Notes: generated by a model not told the origin, from the letters alone. A DNA stretch of 64,000 bases from Spirochaetota bacterium (GCA_029562645.1 JAKQUI010000048.1:186001-250000), one strand, 5' to 3'. Positions 1 to 9,600 are shown, counted from the stretch's first letter. Program-made: numbers and translations.

Positions 1-792
1 GGCTCGCTGCGCGGCGCGCGCGATTTCCCGTCCTTTCCGGCGAACCGCCGCGGGATCGCGCAACGGGTCCATCTCGTCGTGTTCGACATCAGCAACGGCG
101 GCCTGATGAAATCGGTCCTCAATCCAACCGCTCCCGAGCGCGATGTTCTCGTCAAGGAGATCGCCGCAGCGAGCGCGCCGTTTGCGGGCGTCATGATCGA
201 CTTCGAGGCCGTTCCGCCCGACATGCGCGCTCCCTTCATCGAGTTCCTCACGCGCCTTCGCTCCTCACTCCCGAAGAATTCGATACTCAGCGTGGCGCTC
301 CCCGCCCGCCGCATGCAGGTGAACGATGCGTACGACTACCCCGCCATTTCAGCAATCGTGGACCGCGTCTTCATCATGGCATACGACCAGCACTGGAGCA
401 CCAGCAAACCCGGTCCGGTGGCAGCGATCGGCTGGTGCGACGCCGTCGCCGCATTCGCGCAAAAAAATGTTCCCGAGAGCAAGCTCGTTATGGGCCTTCC
501 GCTCTACGGCCGCGTGTGGCAGGACCGCTATCTCGGCCGTTCCGTGCGCCACAGCGACGTTGAATCGATCCTCAAGCGAAAACGTCGCCTCAAACCCCGC
601 ATCCATCATGACCGTGGTCCGTCGCTCTCGTATCGCGAAACCATCCATGTGACCATTTACTACGAAGACAAAGACTCGATCGCACGCCGTCTCGCGATGT
701 ACCAGCGCCGCGGTATCGGACAGGTCGGTTTCTGGCGGATCGGCCAGGGACCGCGCGGCATGTGGTCGCTGATGGAGCTGAAACCGATATGA
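1..792 (+). CDS. GH18-like glycoside hydrolase, C-terminal part (5' end outside window)
   Basis: The frame is open from base 1, so this is the C-terminal 263 residues of a longer protein. It resembles the catalytic barrel of family 18 glycosidases of the spore-cortex-hydrolase (YaaH-like) and chitinase type. The segment GVMIDFEAVP holds the DxE end of the GH18 catalytic signature, whose Glu is the proton donor. FIMAYDQHW and VMGLPLYGRVW are the later conserved barrel strands. Such enzymes cleave GlcNAc-containing glycans in cell wall or chitin. The stop overlaps the start of the next gene (ATGA), suggesting coupled translation. The signal peptide and any LysM repeats would lie upstream and cannot be judged. 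The substrate is not determined. Confidence 0.75.
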   Translation, partial: GSLRGARDFPSFPANRRGIAQRVHLVVFDISNGGLMKSVLNPTAPERDVLVKEIAAASAPFAGVMIDFEAVPPDMRAPFIEFLTRLRSSLPKNSILSVALPARRMQVNDAYDYPAISAIVDRVFIMAYDQHWSTSKPGPVAAIGWCDAVAAFAQKNVPESKLVMGLPLYGRVWQDRYLGRSVRHSDVESILKRKRRLKPRIHHDRGPSLSYRETIHVTIYYEDKDSIARRLAMYQRRGIGQVGFWRIGQGPRGMWSLMELKPI

Positions 793-2036
793 GGCGGTTA
801 CTCTCACTGTGTATCGCGGCATCCGCGCTGGCGGGGGCCCTCCTGAGCATTTTGCTCATTCTGGAATATCACGGCATAACGCTTTCAGTATCGGAAAGCG
901 TTTGCCGTTCCGGGGCGAGCGGTTTCAACGCCTGCCAAAATGTCGCCAGAAGCGAATACGCCGCGATACACGGAATCCCACTCGTTGGCCCCGTGCCGAC
1001 GGCGGTGTTCGGCCTCCTCATGTTCGGCTTTGTTTTGTGCCTGTCGATTCTCGATCTTGCACGCAACCCGGAGAGCGCTCAGGATATCACGGCGCTTATC
1101 GCCCTGATCTCGGTTATAACGCTGTTCTTGGACATCCTATTGCTGTACATCATGACGTGCCGGATCAAGGCCGTCTGTGCGCTGTGTCTAATGACCTACA
1201 TTGCGAATCTATGCATCGGTTGTTCCGCGATTGCATCACTCTGTATTTTTTACAAGGAGTCGTGTATGACTGTTCTCAAGTGCAGCCTGTCGGCCGCGAT
1301 ACGCGCCGTCCGGAACCAGTTCATGCTTTTCGTGGTGATCGCGTTCGCCCTGTTGTCGATCGGCCTGCTGATCGGCGCGGCGGCCAAATCCGCGATGGCC
1401 CGTTCGATCGACCGAGTCGCCGCATCAGACGCAGTCAAAAAGGCGATCCAGAAGTTCGAATCGACCCCCGAGTCCGACCTCGACAATACGCATGCACCCG
1501 CGGTGGGGCCGCGAAATGCGCGGATCGCCATCACGATATTCACCGATTACACCTGCGACCACTGCGCCGCGGCGTCCAAGCTCTTCGGAAAGATGATGGC
1601 GGCGTACCCCGGACTGATATCGATCACCTACCGCTCCTACCCCCTGAGCGACGGCTGCGGCACAATTCCCGATGTGAACGCATCGACCGAAGCCTCGTGC
1701 ATCGGGGCCCTGGCTGCGCAGTGCGCCCATCGGCAACACCGGTTCATCGACATGCATGAACGCCTCTATCGAGACAATGAGCGCGGCATCGCCCACACGT
1801 CGAAATCGGTGAACGTGATCGCGAAATCGATAGGGCTGTCCGCGAACGAATTTGCCGGCTGCCTGTCATCTCCGGCGACGCAGTCGCAGCTTGCGCTCGA
1901 GGCAAAAAAGGGGGATGCGCTTGGGATCGAGGGCACGCCGACCATTTTCATCAACAAGCGAAAGGTAATCGTTGGACTTCCGCCCGAGTCGGTCGTCCGA
2001 GGGTTGATCGATTATCTGCGTTCGCGCGGAAAGTGA
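789..2036 (+). CDS. VKOR-DsbA fusion, disulfide-forming membrane protein
   Basis: This 415-residue protein joins two halves of a disulfide-bond pathway. Residues 1-165 are a vitamin K epoxide reductase (VKOR) domain: several membrane helices, a quinone-reactive CALC motif at C130-C133, and loop cysteines C39 and C49. After one more helix (about 178-200) comes a periplasmic thioredoxin-fold domain with a CDHC active site (C256, C259) and a cis-Pro segment GTPT. In the family, the VKOR half passes electrons from the thioredoxin half to quinone, so the thioredoxin half can oxidise exported proteins. I chose the ATG at 789, which overlaps the preceding stop (ATGA) and starts just before the first helix; the upstream alternative at 762 has no helix-like sequence. 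Confidence 0.88.
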   Translation: MRRLLSLCIAASALAGALLSILLILEYHGITLSVSESVCRSGASGFNACQNVARSEYAAIHGIPLVGPVPTAVFGLLMFGFVLCLSILDLARNPESAQDITALIALISVITLFLDILLLYIMTCRIKAVCALCLMTYIANLCIGCSAIASLCIFYKESCMTVLKCSLSAAIRAVRNQFMLFVVIAFALLSIGLLIGAAAKSAMARSIDRVAASDAVKKAIQKFESTPESDLDNTHAPAVGPRNARIAITIFTDYTCDHCAAASKLFGKMMAAYPGLISITYRSYPLSDGCGTIPDVNASTEASCIGALAAQCAHRQHRFIDMHERLYRDNERGIAHTSKSVNVIAKSIGLSANEFAGCLSSPATQSQLALEAKKGDALGIEGTPTIFINKRKVIVGLPPESVVRGLIDYLRSRGK

Positions 2037-2040
2037 ACGC

Positions 2041-2050
2041 GGGGGGGGGG
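2041..2050. repeat. Run of ten G between convergent genes
   Basis: Ten consecutive G residues lie in the 36-base gap between the VKOR-DsbA fusion and the hybrid kinase, which converge here. It is outside both coding regions. No hairpin is visible in the gap. Confidence 0.8.
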
Positions 2051-2072
2051 TGCGCCACTCGTATCGCCCGTG

Positions 2073-5000
2073 CTATAATGCGAGCCCCTGGAGCATCCGG
2101 CGTAGCTCCTCGAGCCGGTAGGGCTTGGCGACAATTCCCATGAAGCCATAGTCGCGATAATTCGACATGATGGGATCGTTCGAGTAACCGCTTGATACGA
2201 CGGCCCGAACCTTCGGATCGATTTCCCGAAGCACCGCAATCGCCTCCTTTCCGCCCATCCCTCCCGGAATCGTAAGGTCCATGATCACAATCGAAAACGG
2301 CCTGCCGGTCCGTTGCGCCTCGCGATAGCGCTCAATCGCCTCCTCGCCGTCATGCGCGAGCTCCGGATCGAATCCGAAGACGCGTAGCATTTCAGCAGCA
2401 ACGGAGAGGACGCTTTCGTCATCATCCATAACGAGCACGCGCCCCGACCCCTTGAAGGAAACCACGGCGCCGTCTTCATTCGCGAGTACCGGCGACTTCG
2501 AGGCCGGGAGATACACCGTAAAGGTCGACCCCTTCCCGACGGCCGAATCGACGGTGACGCATCCGCCGTGATTTTTCACGATGGAATACGTGATGGTGAG
2601 CCCCAGTCCGTTTCCGTCCTTTTTCGTGGTGTAATAGGGATCAAAGATGCTCTGCAGATCCTCCGCCGCTATCCCGCACCCTTTGTCGGTCACGCTCACG
2701 CGGACATAGTCCCCCGGATCGAGCGACACATGCGAGAGCGAATCGACATGGACGTTGTCGGCGCGCACGTCAATCCGCCCGCGGTCCCCCATCGCCTGGC
2801 GGGCATTGATGATGATGTTGTTGATCACCTGGCTGATCTGCGCCTCGTCGATATGCGCGTTCCAGAGGTCGTCCGCGATGGCAAACACGCACTTAACGTT
2901 GGAACCGCTCAGCACGAACTCCGCCGATTCCCGTATGATGCTCTTTACCGAGACCAGCTGCCGCACCGGAACGCCCCCCTTCGAGAAGGTGAGCAGCTGA
3001 TTGGCGAGGTCCCGCGCCCGAAGCGATGCGCGCTCCGCCTCGCCGAGAATGGCGGCGTTCCGGCTCTGGGCCTCAATATCGTTTCGCACCAGTGAAATGT
3101 TGCCCACGATGCCCATCAACAGGTTGTTAAAGTCGTGCGCGATCCCGCCGGCGAGTATACCCAGCGATTCGATCTTGCTGGCCTTGAGGAGCTCCTGCTC
3201 GGCCTGCTTGCGCTTGGTGAGATCGTGCACGATGGCCCACATGCCGGCATACTGGTCCCGCTCGTCGAGAATCCGGTAGGTGCGAAGCTCGACCGGAAAC
3301 ACGCTCCCGTCCCGCCGCCGGTACTCCTTTTCATACAGGTCCGAAAATCCGCGCGTGAGCACTTGTTCGCGTATGATGCGATCCTGCAGTTCGTGCCATC
3401 GCTCGGGGGTGACATCCGAATAAGTGAGCGTCATGATCTCGTTCTCGTCGTATCCGAGCATCTCACGATACGCGGCATTGCACTCGACGATGCGGCCATC
3501 GGCGTCGATGCGGACATAGCCGTCCAGCATGCTCTCGTAGAGGGAGCGATATTTCTTCTCGGAGCTGCGAACGGCCTCCTCGGCCATGCGCCGCTCGGTG
3601 ATGTCCAGCACCAAAATCACCGACTTGTCGCCGAGGGCCGAATACATCCACATGGTTTCCGCATAGGCGCCGTCCTTGCGCCGGATCCGGTATTCCTGCG
3701 GCTGGATGGAGCCCTGATCGCCATGGGCGCGAAGGATCGCCTTTTGCCAGTTCTCGAACACAAACGCTCGGTAAGCCGGATCGGGATACACAAGATCCAT
3801 GAAGTTCGTCGCGGTTCCGATCTCATCGAGCTCATATCCGGTGAGCCGCACCACCTCCCGGTTCACATACTGGATCCTGCCGATGAATTCGTTCTCGAAA
3901 TCGGCAATGGCCGCGGCAAAGGGGGCCTCGTCCACCATTCGCTTGAAGAACTGCAGGCTCTCTTCCGCGACCTTCCGCTCGGTGATGTCCTCGTAACTAC
4001 CAAGGATGCCGATGATCGCCCCTTCCGAATTCCGAAGCGGGATCTTGGTGGTGCGCACCCAATATTCCGTGCCGTCGGGGCGCGACTGAGGCTCCTCGTA
4101 GTTGACTTTCGCGATGCCCGACTCGATGACCGCAGCGTCGTCGGCGCAGTATTTGTCAGCCTGATCCCGCCACACCATGTCGTGATCCCGTTTCCCCACG
4201 ATCTCGGCGGGAGCGGCGAGCCCGGCGTCCCGGGCAAAGATCATGTTGCACCCGAGGTAGCGGCTCTCGCGGTCCTTCCAGAACACCCGCGCGGGAATGG
4301 TGTCGAGCACCGTCTGGAGGAGCGTCGTGCTTTCATTGAGCATCTTGTTGAGTTCGATCAGCTCGTCCTGCGACTGGATGAGCGCCTCGTTGACCGACTC
4401 CATCTCCTCGAGGGCGGCCTGCAGCTCCTCGTTCATCGCCTCGAGCTCGTTTTTCGCGGCCGTGAGCTCCTCGTTACGCCGTTGGAGCGTCTCCTCCGCG
4501 CGCAGGCGAACGATCGCGCTGGCGATCGACGATGCAATGGTTTCCAGCGCCTCGCGGGCCGCGGCCGGAACGCCATGCACCGTATGCGACGCGACATTGA
4601 GGCACCCGATCACTTCATTCCGGTATACGATGGGGAGGATGGCGATCGCCTGCAGCCCCTCCAACACCTTCTTGTCCGGAACATCCAGATCGGAGTAATC
4701 GACGTACACCGGCATTTTCCGATACACGATGTTCGCATTCGGCGTATTGTAATCGAAATGCGAGCTGAGCGAGACAAAGGCATCCGAAAAACCGATCGAG
4801 CAGGCCAGATCGAGCGCGCCCGTCGCAGGGTCGACGAGGTAAATCCCGCCCGAATCCATACCCTCCACCCGGATGGCCGATTCCACGACATAGCGGAGCG
4901 CATCCTGCAGGTTCGCAATGCCGCTGAGCGATACGGCAAGTTCGTGCTGAATATGCATCAGGTCCTGCGCCCGTTTTCGCTCGGTGATGTCGGTGATGAT

Positions 5001-5714
5001 GGCGAAGCTGCCGCGGAAATGTCCCGTATCGTCGAAGAGCGGCTGCGGCGACATGATGGTGGATATCTTCCTGCCGTTTTTACAGGTCCACTCGATATCG
5101 TAGTAATCGTGCACGCCCTGTCGGCGTTTGGCGAGCTGCTCCTCGACAATGGCGCGATTGGCCTCATCGAAGAAATCGACGAACGGCCGGTTGAGCATTT
5201 CGTCCGAGCTATAACCGGTCATGTCGCAAGTTTTCTGGTTAAGAAAGAGGATGATCCCTGCGGCGTTCACCATGATGAGTCCGTCATTCATGGTCTCGAC
5301 CAGGAGTCGGTACCGACGCTCGGCCTCCTTGCGGACCAGGTCCATCACATTGCGATACATCGCCAGCTCGATGGTGGCGCGGAGGGTGTTCTCGTCGACC
5401 GGCACGTTCACGTAGCCGTAGGTCGCGCGCGACAGCGTGAGCCCCAGCAGGTTTTCCGCTATACGCTCGAGACAGAACACCACGGGGAGATAGTTGATCT
5501 CGCAATAGGTCTGGATGGGAACGCTCGCATCAATGTAGTCCGTCGATGGCAGGTGGACCAGGATCACGTCGAGCGTGTCGCGAAGATAGGCCTTGATCTC
5601 GGTCACGGAATAACCGGTCACCTCGACCTGATACCCCAGCCGGCCCAGGACCTCGGTGATGTCGCCGGTGAAGCGTTCATCGTTGCTCACGACAAGAATG
5701 CTGGTCTTGTTCAT
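2073..5714 (-). CDS. Hybrid sensor histidine kinase (pseudo-REC, 4 PAS, GAF, HisKA, HATPase, REC)
   Basis: This 1213-residue protein is soluble, with no membrane helix. Order: N-terminal receiver-like domain (1-125), PAS (about 130-250), GAF (about 265-405), a Glu-rich coiled coil (about 410-465), three more PAS domains (about 470-850), HisKA with the H-box [12 protein letters not shown], HATPase_c (N-box [11 protein letters not shown]-boxes DKGCGIA and GNGLGLT), and a C-terminal receiver with the phospho-acceptor in [10 protein letters not shown]. The first receiver has His where the phosphorylatable Asp should be (VILVHLPS), so it is probably a pseudo-receiver. It should autophosphorylate on His and pass phosphate to its own C-terminal Asp. 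No response regulator is adjacent, and the signal and output are unknown. It is transcribed divergently from the ROK kinase gene. Confidence 0.95.
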   Translation of the reverse strand: MNKTSILVVSNDERFTGDITEVLGRLGYQVEVTGYSVTEIKAYLRDTLDVILVHLPSTDYIDASVPIQTYCEINYLPVVFCLERIAENLLGLTLSRATYGYVNVPVDENTLRATIELAMYRNVMDLVRKEAERRYRLLVETMNDGLIMVNAAGIILFLNQKTCDMTGYSSDEMLNRPFVDFFDEANRAIVEEQLAKRRQGVHDYYDIEWTCKNGRKISTIMSPQPLFDDTGHFRGSFAIITDITERKRAQDLMHIQHELAVSLSGIANLQDALRYVVESAIRVEGMDSGGIYLVDPATGALDLACSIGFSDAFVSLSSHFDYNTPNANIVYRKMPVYVDYSDLDVPDKKVLEGLQAIAILPIVYRNEVIGCLNVASHTVHGVPAAAREALETIASSIASAIVRLRAEETLQRRNEELTAAKNELEAMNEELQAALEEMESVNEALIQSQDELIELNKMLNESTTLLQTVLDTIPARVFWKDRESRYLGCNMIFARDAGLAAPAEIVGKRDHDMVWRDQADKYCADDAAVIESGIAKVNYEEPQSRPDGTEYWVRTTKIPLRNSEGAIIGILGSYEDITERKVAEESLQFFKRMVDEAPFAAAIADFENEFIGRIQYVNREVVRLTGYELDEIGTATNFMDLVYPDPAYRAFVFENWQKAILRAHGDQGSIQPQEYRIRRKDGAYAETMWMYSALGDKSVILVLDITERRMAEEAVRSSEKKYRSLYESMLDGYVRIDADGRIVECNAAYREMLGYDENEIMTLTYSDVTPERWHELQDRIIREQVLTRGFSDLYEKEYRRRDGSVFPVELRTYRILDERDQYAGMWAIVHDLTKRKQAEQELLKASKIESLGILAGGIAHDFNNLLMGIVGNISLVRNDIEAQSRNAAILGEAERASLRARDLANQLLTFSKGGVPVRQLVSVKSIIRESAEFVLSGSNVKCVFAIADDLWNAHIDEAQISQVINNIIINARQAMGDRGRIDVRADNVHVDSLSHVSLDPGDYVRVSVTDKGCGIAAEDLQSIFDPYYTTKKDGNGLGLTITYSIVKNHGGCVTVDSAVGKGSTFTVYLPASKSPVLANEDGAVVSFKGSGRVLVMDDDESVLSVAAEMLRVFGFDPELAHDGEEAIERYREAQRTGRPFSIVIMDLTIPGGMGGKEAIAVLREIDPKVRAVVSSGYSNDPIMSNYRDYGFMGIVAKPYRLEELRRMLQGLAL

Positions 5715-5844
5715 TTCCGAACGGTCCCCCCGGAGAAACGGCCCGACCGAATCATAGAATTATTCCTTGTTTATTTCAAGAAATAAATTTATTCCGGTCA
5801 CACAGACCGCCATGCGCGGCGGCAGCGCCGCAGAAGAGGGGACC
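5715..5844. promoter_or_regulatory. Divergent intergenic region with an 18-bp palindrome (5770-5787)
   Basis: The AT-rich gap between the hybrid kinase and the ROK kinase contains the perfect inverted repeat TTTATTTC-AA-GAAATAAA at 5770-5787. Its position between two divergent starts fits an operator, but it could also be a chance AT-rich palindrome. I cannot fix either promoter. Confidence 0.35.
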
Positions 5845-6789
5845 ATGTACATCGGAATCGACATCGGAGGGACCGGCGTGAAAATGGTGCTGGTCGATGC
5901 GAAGGGAGCGCTTCACGGTTTCCGCTCGTTCCGCACGGGATCATCGGCACAGGCGATCGAAAACGGAATCGTCGATTCGGCCGGCGCCCTCCTGGCGAGC
6001 CGACGCGGCGGGCGACATTCATTGCGCGGGGTGGGAATCGGCGCCCCCGGCCAAATCGACACCGGCCGCGGCATCATCATCTCGAGCCCCAACATCCCCG
6101 CCTGGGTCCGCTACCCAATCGCCACACGCGTGTCCGCCCTCCTCGGTGCGCCCGCGGCCATCGAGAACGACGCCACCGTCGCAGTCATGGGCGAGCAATG
6201 GCTTGGCCACGGCCGCTCCTATCGGAACTGGATCATGCTCACCCTGGGGACGGGCATCGGCGGCGGTGCGGTGATCGATAACGCCATCTATCTGGGCCGA
6301 TCGGGAAGCGCGACCGAATTTGGCCACACCTCGATCGACTATCGCGGTCGCCCGTGCCCATGCGGTGGGCGCGGCTGCCTCGAGCGCTATGCCGCCGCGC
6401 CCGCCGTTGTCCGCCTCGCACGGCGCGGGTTGCGCACGCATCCCGAATCGTCGCTCCACGGCTTGATGCAGGCCAAACCCCTCTCGGCCGCGCTCCTGTA
6501 TCAAGCCGCTCGCGGCGGCGACAGGTTCGCCATGCATGTTTTCGAAACGACCGGCGAGTTTCTGGGGATCGGTATCGCCGCCTTCGTGAACATCTTCAAC
6601 CCGGAGGCGGTTGTGATCGGCGGAGGTCTTTCCCGAGCCCATCGATTTTTCATGCCCTCCCTGAGAACGGCGCTCGCTCGACACGCCCTCCCCGCTTTTC
6701 GCGCCGGTGTGCGATTTCACATGGCCCGTGACGTCGTGCGCGGGGCCGCGCTCGGCGCCGCGAAGCTCGCAGTGGACCGGTTCTCGTGA
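5845..6789 (+). CDS. ROK family sugar kinase (glucokinase-like)
   Basis: This 314-residue protein has the ASKHA fold. The phosphate-1 loop GIDIGGTGVK sits at the N-terminus, and the ROK zinc-site signature CPCGGRGCLERY lies mid-protein. ENDATVA carries the catalytic Asp used in ROK kinases, and PEAVVIGGGLS is the adenosine loop. The family phosphorylates glucose, N-acetylglucosamine, N-acetylmannosamine or similar sugars with ATP; the sequence does not tell which. The start at 5845 follows an AGAAGAGGGG ribosome-binding site and begins exactly at the family start; an upstream in-frame ATG at 5767 would add unrelated residues. It is the first gene of an operon with the nitrilase and LUD genes (TGATG overlap). 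Confidence 0.9.
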   Translation: MYIGIDIGGTGVKMVLVDAKGALHGFRSFRTGSSAQAIENGIVDSAGALLASRRGGRHSLRGVGIGAPGQIDTGRGIIISSPNIPAWVRYPIATRVSALLGAPAAIENDATVAVMGEQWLGHGRSYRNWIMLTLGTGIGGGAVIDNAIYLGRSGSATEFGHTSIDYRGRPCPCGGRGCLERYAAAPAVVRLARRGLRTHPESSLHGLMQAKPLSAALLYQAARGGDRFAMHVFETTGEFLGIGIAAFVNIFNPEAVVIGGGLSRAHRFFMPSLRTALARHALPAFRAGVRFHMARDVVRGAALGAAKLAVDRFS

Positions 6790-7505
6790 TGGACGCCGTT
6801 CGCGTTATCCTCTGTCAACTGCCGCTGGGTGTTCCCATCACCCGCCCGATCGCGGACGAGATGCGCTCATACCGCCCGCATTTCGTCTGCTTCCCCGAGT
6901 ATTTTTTCGTGAACCGTGCGCTGGGCAATCATGGCCAAACCCCGCACAATTTCAATCGCCAGCATCATCGGCTCATCGAGCTCTCGAAATCGCTCGATAC
7001 GGTGATCATCGGCGGTACGATGCCGGAGACCGTCGGGGAGTTGATGTACAACACCTGCTTTATCTATGATCGGGGCGCGCACATCGGCCATTACCGCAAA
7101 AAAAACCTCTTTTTCGCCGAGGTCGGGAAGATCACTCCCGGCGACACGTTTCGCGTTTTCACCGCGAACGGAATTACCTTCGGCGTTCTTATCTGCGCCG
7201 ATGTCTTTCACGACGACAGTTTTACCGCCATGCGCGATCTTGGCGCCCGCATCGTGTTCATACCGACCTTCTCGCTCAAGCGGATCGAAACGGTCGAGGA
7301 AAAGCACCAGCGCGACCACGACATCTTCGTTCGCGGGTCCCGCCTCGCCGGCGCCGTCCTGGTGAAGGTGTGCGGCGTGAAATCGCCCTATAAGGACTTT
7401 CTCCAGGCCCGCAGCCTCATCGCTGGGCCCGACGGCGTGATCTTCCGCGTACGACCCGACGAGGAGGACTCCTCGATCATCATCAAACAGGAGATTTGGA
7501 CATGA
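6789..7505 (+). CDS. Carbon-nitrogen hydrolase (nitrilase superfamily)
   Basis: At 238 residues this is a compact nitrilase-superfamily amidohydrolase. All three catalytic residues are visible: Glu in FPEYFF, Lys in HYRKKNLF and Cys in GVLICADVFH. A second conserved Glu is in EKHQRDH. The family hydrolyses amides, ureido groups or nitriles through a Cys thioester. The substrate is unknown. The ATG at 6789 overlaps the ROK kinase stop (TGATG), and the next start overlaps this gene's end by four bases, so all three genes are probably made from one message. Confidence 0.85.
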   Translation: MDAVRVILCQLPLGVPITRPIADEMRSYRPHFVCFPEYFFVNRALGNHGQTPHNFNRQHHRLIELSKSLDTVIIGGTMPETVGELMYNTCFIYDRGAHIGHYRKKNLFFAEVGKITPGDTFRVFTANGITFGVLICADVFHDDSFTAMRDLGARIVFIPTFSLKRIETVEEKHQRDHDIFVRGSRLAGAVLVKVCGVKSPYKDFLQARSLIAGPDGVIFRVRPDEEDSSIIIKQEIWT

Positions 7506-8152
7506 ATCACTATGACGAGATTCGAACTCGGCATGAGATCACAATAATTGAATCGGTTGCCGAAAATCTCCGGAAGCGCGATTTCGAAGCCATGGTGCTC
7601 AACTCCAATGACGCGGTGCGGCAGTATATCGAGTCGGAAATTCAACCGGATCAGACCGTGGGGTTCGGGGGGTCGGTTACCGTACGCGAGCTGGGCCTCG
7701 ATACGCTCCTCCGCGGTCGCGGTAATACCGTCTTTGACCACTGGGACGCGAACCTTTCACCGGAAGAACGGCTCTCGACGCGCCGCCGCCAGCTCGACGC
7801 CGACTGCTTCATCACGGGGAGCAATGCCATCACGCGCGATGGGCGGATCGTCAACATCGATGGGATCGGGAACCGGGTGGCCGCCATGATCTTCGGTCCG
7901 CGGCGCGTCATCGCCATCGTCGGCGCCAATAAAATCGCCCGCGACCTCGACGACGCGATCTGGCGCATCAAGAACATCGCCTCGCCGCGCAACTCGATGC
8001 GGTTGAGCATGGACACGCCGTGCGCGCGGACCGGCGCCTGCGTCGAGTGCTCGTCGCGAAGCTCCGTGTGCCGCGTCACGACGATCATCGATTATCGACC
8101 GTCCGAAACCAAGTTTACCGTGATTTTGCTGCCCGTCCCGCTTGGTTTTTAG
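7502..8152 (+). CDS. LUD domain protein (LutC/YkgG-like)
   Basis: This 216-residue protein has the LUD (lactate utilisation) fold shared with LutC and with many uncharacterised proteins. Characteristic segments are TVGFGGSVTVRELG, DADCFITGSNAITRDG and GPRRVIAIVGANKIA. A Cys-rich stretch near residues 178-190 (CARTGACVECSSRSSVC) may bind metal; similar cysteines occur in the single-domain LUD family. It is the last gene of the ROK-nitrilase-LUD operon and is preceded by CAGGAG. There is no LutA or LutB nearby, so a role in lactate oxidation is not supported by context. Exact function unknown. Confidence 0.8.
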   Translation: MNHYDEIRTRHEITIIESVAENLRKRDFEAMVLNSNDAVRQYIESEIQPDQTVGFGGSVTVRELGLDTLLRGRGNTVFDHWDANLSPEERLSTRRRQLDADCFITGSNAITRDGRIVNIDGIGNRVAAMIFGPRRVIAIVGANKIARDLDDAIWRIKNIASPRNSMRLSMDTPCARTGACVECSSRSSVCRVTTIIDYRPSETKFTVILLPVPLGF

Positions 8153-8162
8153 ACTAAACCAA
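8142..8162 (+). terminator. Possible terminator hairpin after the LUD gene
   Basis: TTGGTTT (8142-8148) and AAACCAA (8156-8162) are inverted repeats around the LUD stop codon, between two convergent genes. The stem is short and lacks a good T-run, so support is weak. Confidence 0.3.
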
Positions 8163-8207
8163 CGCCGTCAGAGCGCACTCTTTGCGCACGTTTCGTCACA
8201 GCGGCCC

Positions 8208-8675
8208 TCAGGCGCGCTCGCGATCCACCCAGCGGTATACGAGGAGTATGACGATCCCCAGGGGAAGGTCGGTGAGCAGGATGATGCCGTTTGCCAGGGT
8301 ATTCCAGCCGGTGGCCGGCGCGACAAACCCGCCGATGAAAAAAGCGAGGCCCATCAGCGAAGACGTGAACTTCGCAACGGCAATGGGAATGGCGAGATGA
8401 TAGTTTTTCCGTACATCACGGTAGATCAGTATCGAGAGCGCCGTAATGGTCGCCATCATGGACGCCGTGAGGGCCACCCAGAATTTTCCGCTGTCCGACG
8501 CAAGGGGCAGCGCGGGGAACAGCTCGCGGGACACGACGTTAATCGCATCAAACATGGGTCCGGGAAGGAAAATGAATACGGACACCGCCCCGGAGAACAT
8601 GATTGCATACAGAAGCGCGACGCGCCGCATGATCAGTTCCGATTTCGTCACCATTCCCCTCCAGGCCCCGAACAA
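8208..8675 (-). CDS. Small four-helix membrane protein of unknown function
   Basis: I do not recognise this 155-residue protein. It has four hydrophobic segments, at roughly residues 16-36, 65-85, 95-120 and 125-147, and a charged C-terminal tail (WVDRERA). No catalytic motif is visible. It starts three bases after the speE stop, so it is probably the last gene of the polyamine operon. A second in-frame ATG at 8654 is equally possible. A transport or regulatory role in polyamine handling can only be guessed from position. Confidence 0.65.
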   Translation of the reverse strand: MFGAWRGMVTKSELIMRRVALLYAIMFSGAVSVFIFLPGPMFDAINVVSRELFPALPLASDSGKFWVALTASMMATITALSILIYRDVRKNYHLAIPIAVAKFTSSLMGLAFFIGGFVAPATGWNTLANGIILLTDLPLGIVILLVYRWVDRERA

Positions 8676-8678
8676 ACG

Positions 8679-9536
8679 TTACAGGTTTATCTCGTTTTTT
8701 ATGAAGCTCGGCAGGTCGAACGCACCACGATGGATCCCCGGATTGTAGTATCGCAGCGAGCCCTGCATGGGCGTCACGCGCGCCTCGTTAAAATCGCGCA
8801 GGGGATGATATTTCTTCGAGCACATCGTAAATCCGATGATGCCGCTCGGATAGGTGGGCACGATGGTATTGTAATAGCCGGCCACCGCATAGTGCTTTTT
8901 CGCGAACCCGGTGAGTCTCTTCACGATGCTCGCATGATAATAAAATGACTCCGACTGCGTGACGGCGATGCCGTCCTCCCTGAGCGAACCGCGCATGGCG
9001 ACGTAGAACTCCTCGGAGAAGAGCACCTCGGCCGGTCCAATGGGATCGGAGGAATCCACGATGATGATGTCGTAGTGGTTCGGGCGCTCGGCGATGAACT
9101 TCGCCCCGTCCTCATGGTAGATCGTGACGCGCGGATCATCCAGCGCGCATGCCATCGACGGAAGATGCGTCCGCGACAGCCGCACCACATCGCCGTCGAT
9201 CTCGCAGAGGTCGGCCTGTGCCACCGACGGATGGCGCAATACCTCGCGGATCGTCCCCCCGTCGCCGCCGCCGATGACGAGCACCCGCTCCGGCTTCGCG
9301 TGGGTGAACAGGGGAACGTGCGTAATCATCTCATGATAGGCGTGCTCGTCCCATTCGGTGCACATGATAACGCCGTCCAGCACGAGCATGCGCCCGAACG
9401 GAACGGTCTCGTACACCTCGATACGCTGGTACGGCGATTCGAACTGCTCGATCAGCCGATTGATGCGGATCTTGAGCGTCCGACCGGAATCGAGCTCAAG
9501 CTTCTCTTCAAACCATAGTTCAGACGTAACAGACAT
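8679..9536 (-). CDS. speE: Spermidine synthase (polyamine aminopropyltransferase)
   Basis: This 285-residue protein transfers an aminopropyl group from decarboxylated S-adenosylmethionine to putrescine or another diamine. It has the N-terminal beta-strand domain followed by a Rossmann methyltransferase-like fold. The family signature VLVIGGGDGGTIREVL binds the nucleoside, LCEIDGDVV holds the ribose-binding acidic residue, and IIVDSSDPIGPAE contains the catalytic Asp loop. TQSESFYYH is also typical. The start has GGGGGG eight bases upstream. Two SpeD-type genes lie just upstream on the same strand and would supply the aminopropyl donor, and possibly the diamine. A stable hairpin separates it from them. 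Confidence 0.95.
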   Translation of the reverse strand: MSVTSELWFEEKLELDSGRTLKIRINRLIEQFESPYQRIEVYETVPFGRMLVLDGVIMCTEWDEHAYHEMITHVPLFTHAKPERVLVIGGGDGGTIREVLRHPSVAQADLCEIDGDVVRLSRTHLPSMACALDDPRVTIYHEDGAKFIAERPNHYDIIIVDSSDPIGPAEVLFSEEFYVAMRGSLREDGIAVTQSESFYYHASIVKRLTGFAKKHYAVAGYYNTIVPTYPSGIIGFTMCSKKYHPLRDFNEARVTPMQGSLRYYNPGIHRGAFDLPSFIKNEINL

Positions 9537-9558
9537 CGCGCAACCCCCCTATAATGCA

Positions 9559-9588
9559 GAAAGCCCCACGCAGCCGCGTGGGGCTTTC
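9559..9588 (-). terminator. Strong hairpin between the speD paralogue and speE
   Basis: A perfect 12-base-pair stem, GAAAGCCCCACG (9559-9570) with CGTGGGGCTTTC (9577-9588), closes a 6-base loop. On the minus strand it ends in a CTTTC arm followed by TGCATTATAG, a weak T-run, and lies about 22 bases before the speE start. It could be a partial terminator, an attenuator or an mRNA-processing site that lowers speE expression relative to the speD genes. Confidence 0.65.
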
Positions 9589-9600
9589 GACCGTGACCCG

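Noticed and set aside
3135-5786. An 883-residue open frame on the plus strand opposite the hybrid kinase
   Set aside because: It is the antisense of a clearly recognisable PAS/GAF/HisKA protein; it shows no domain of its own and has GC-rich antisense composition.
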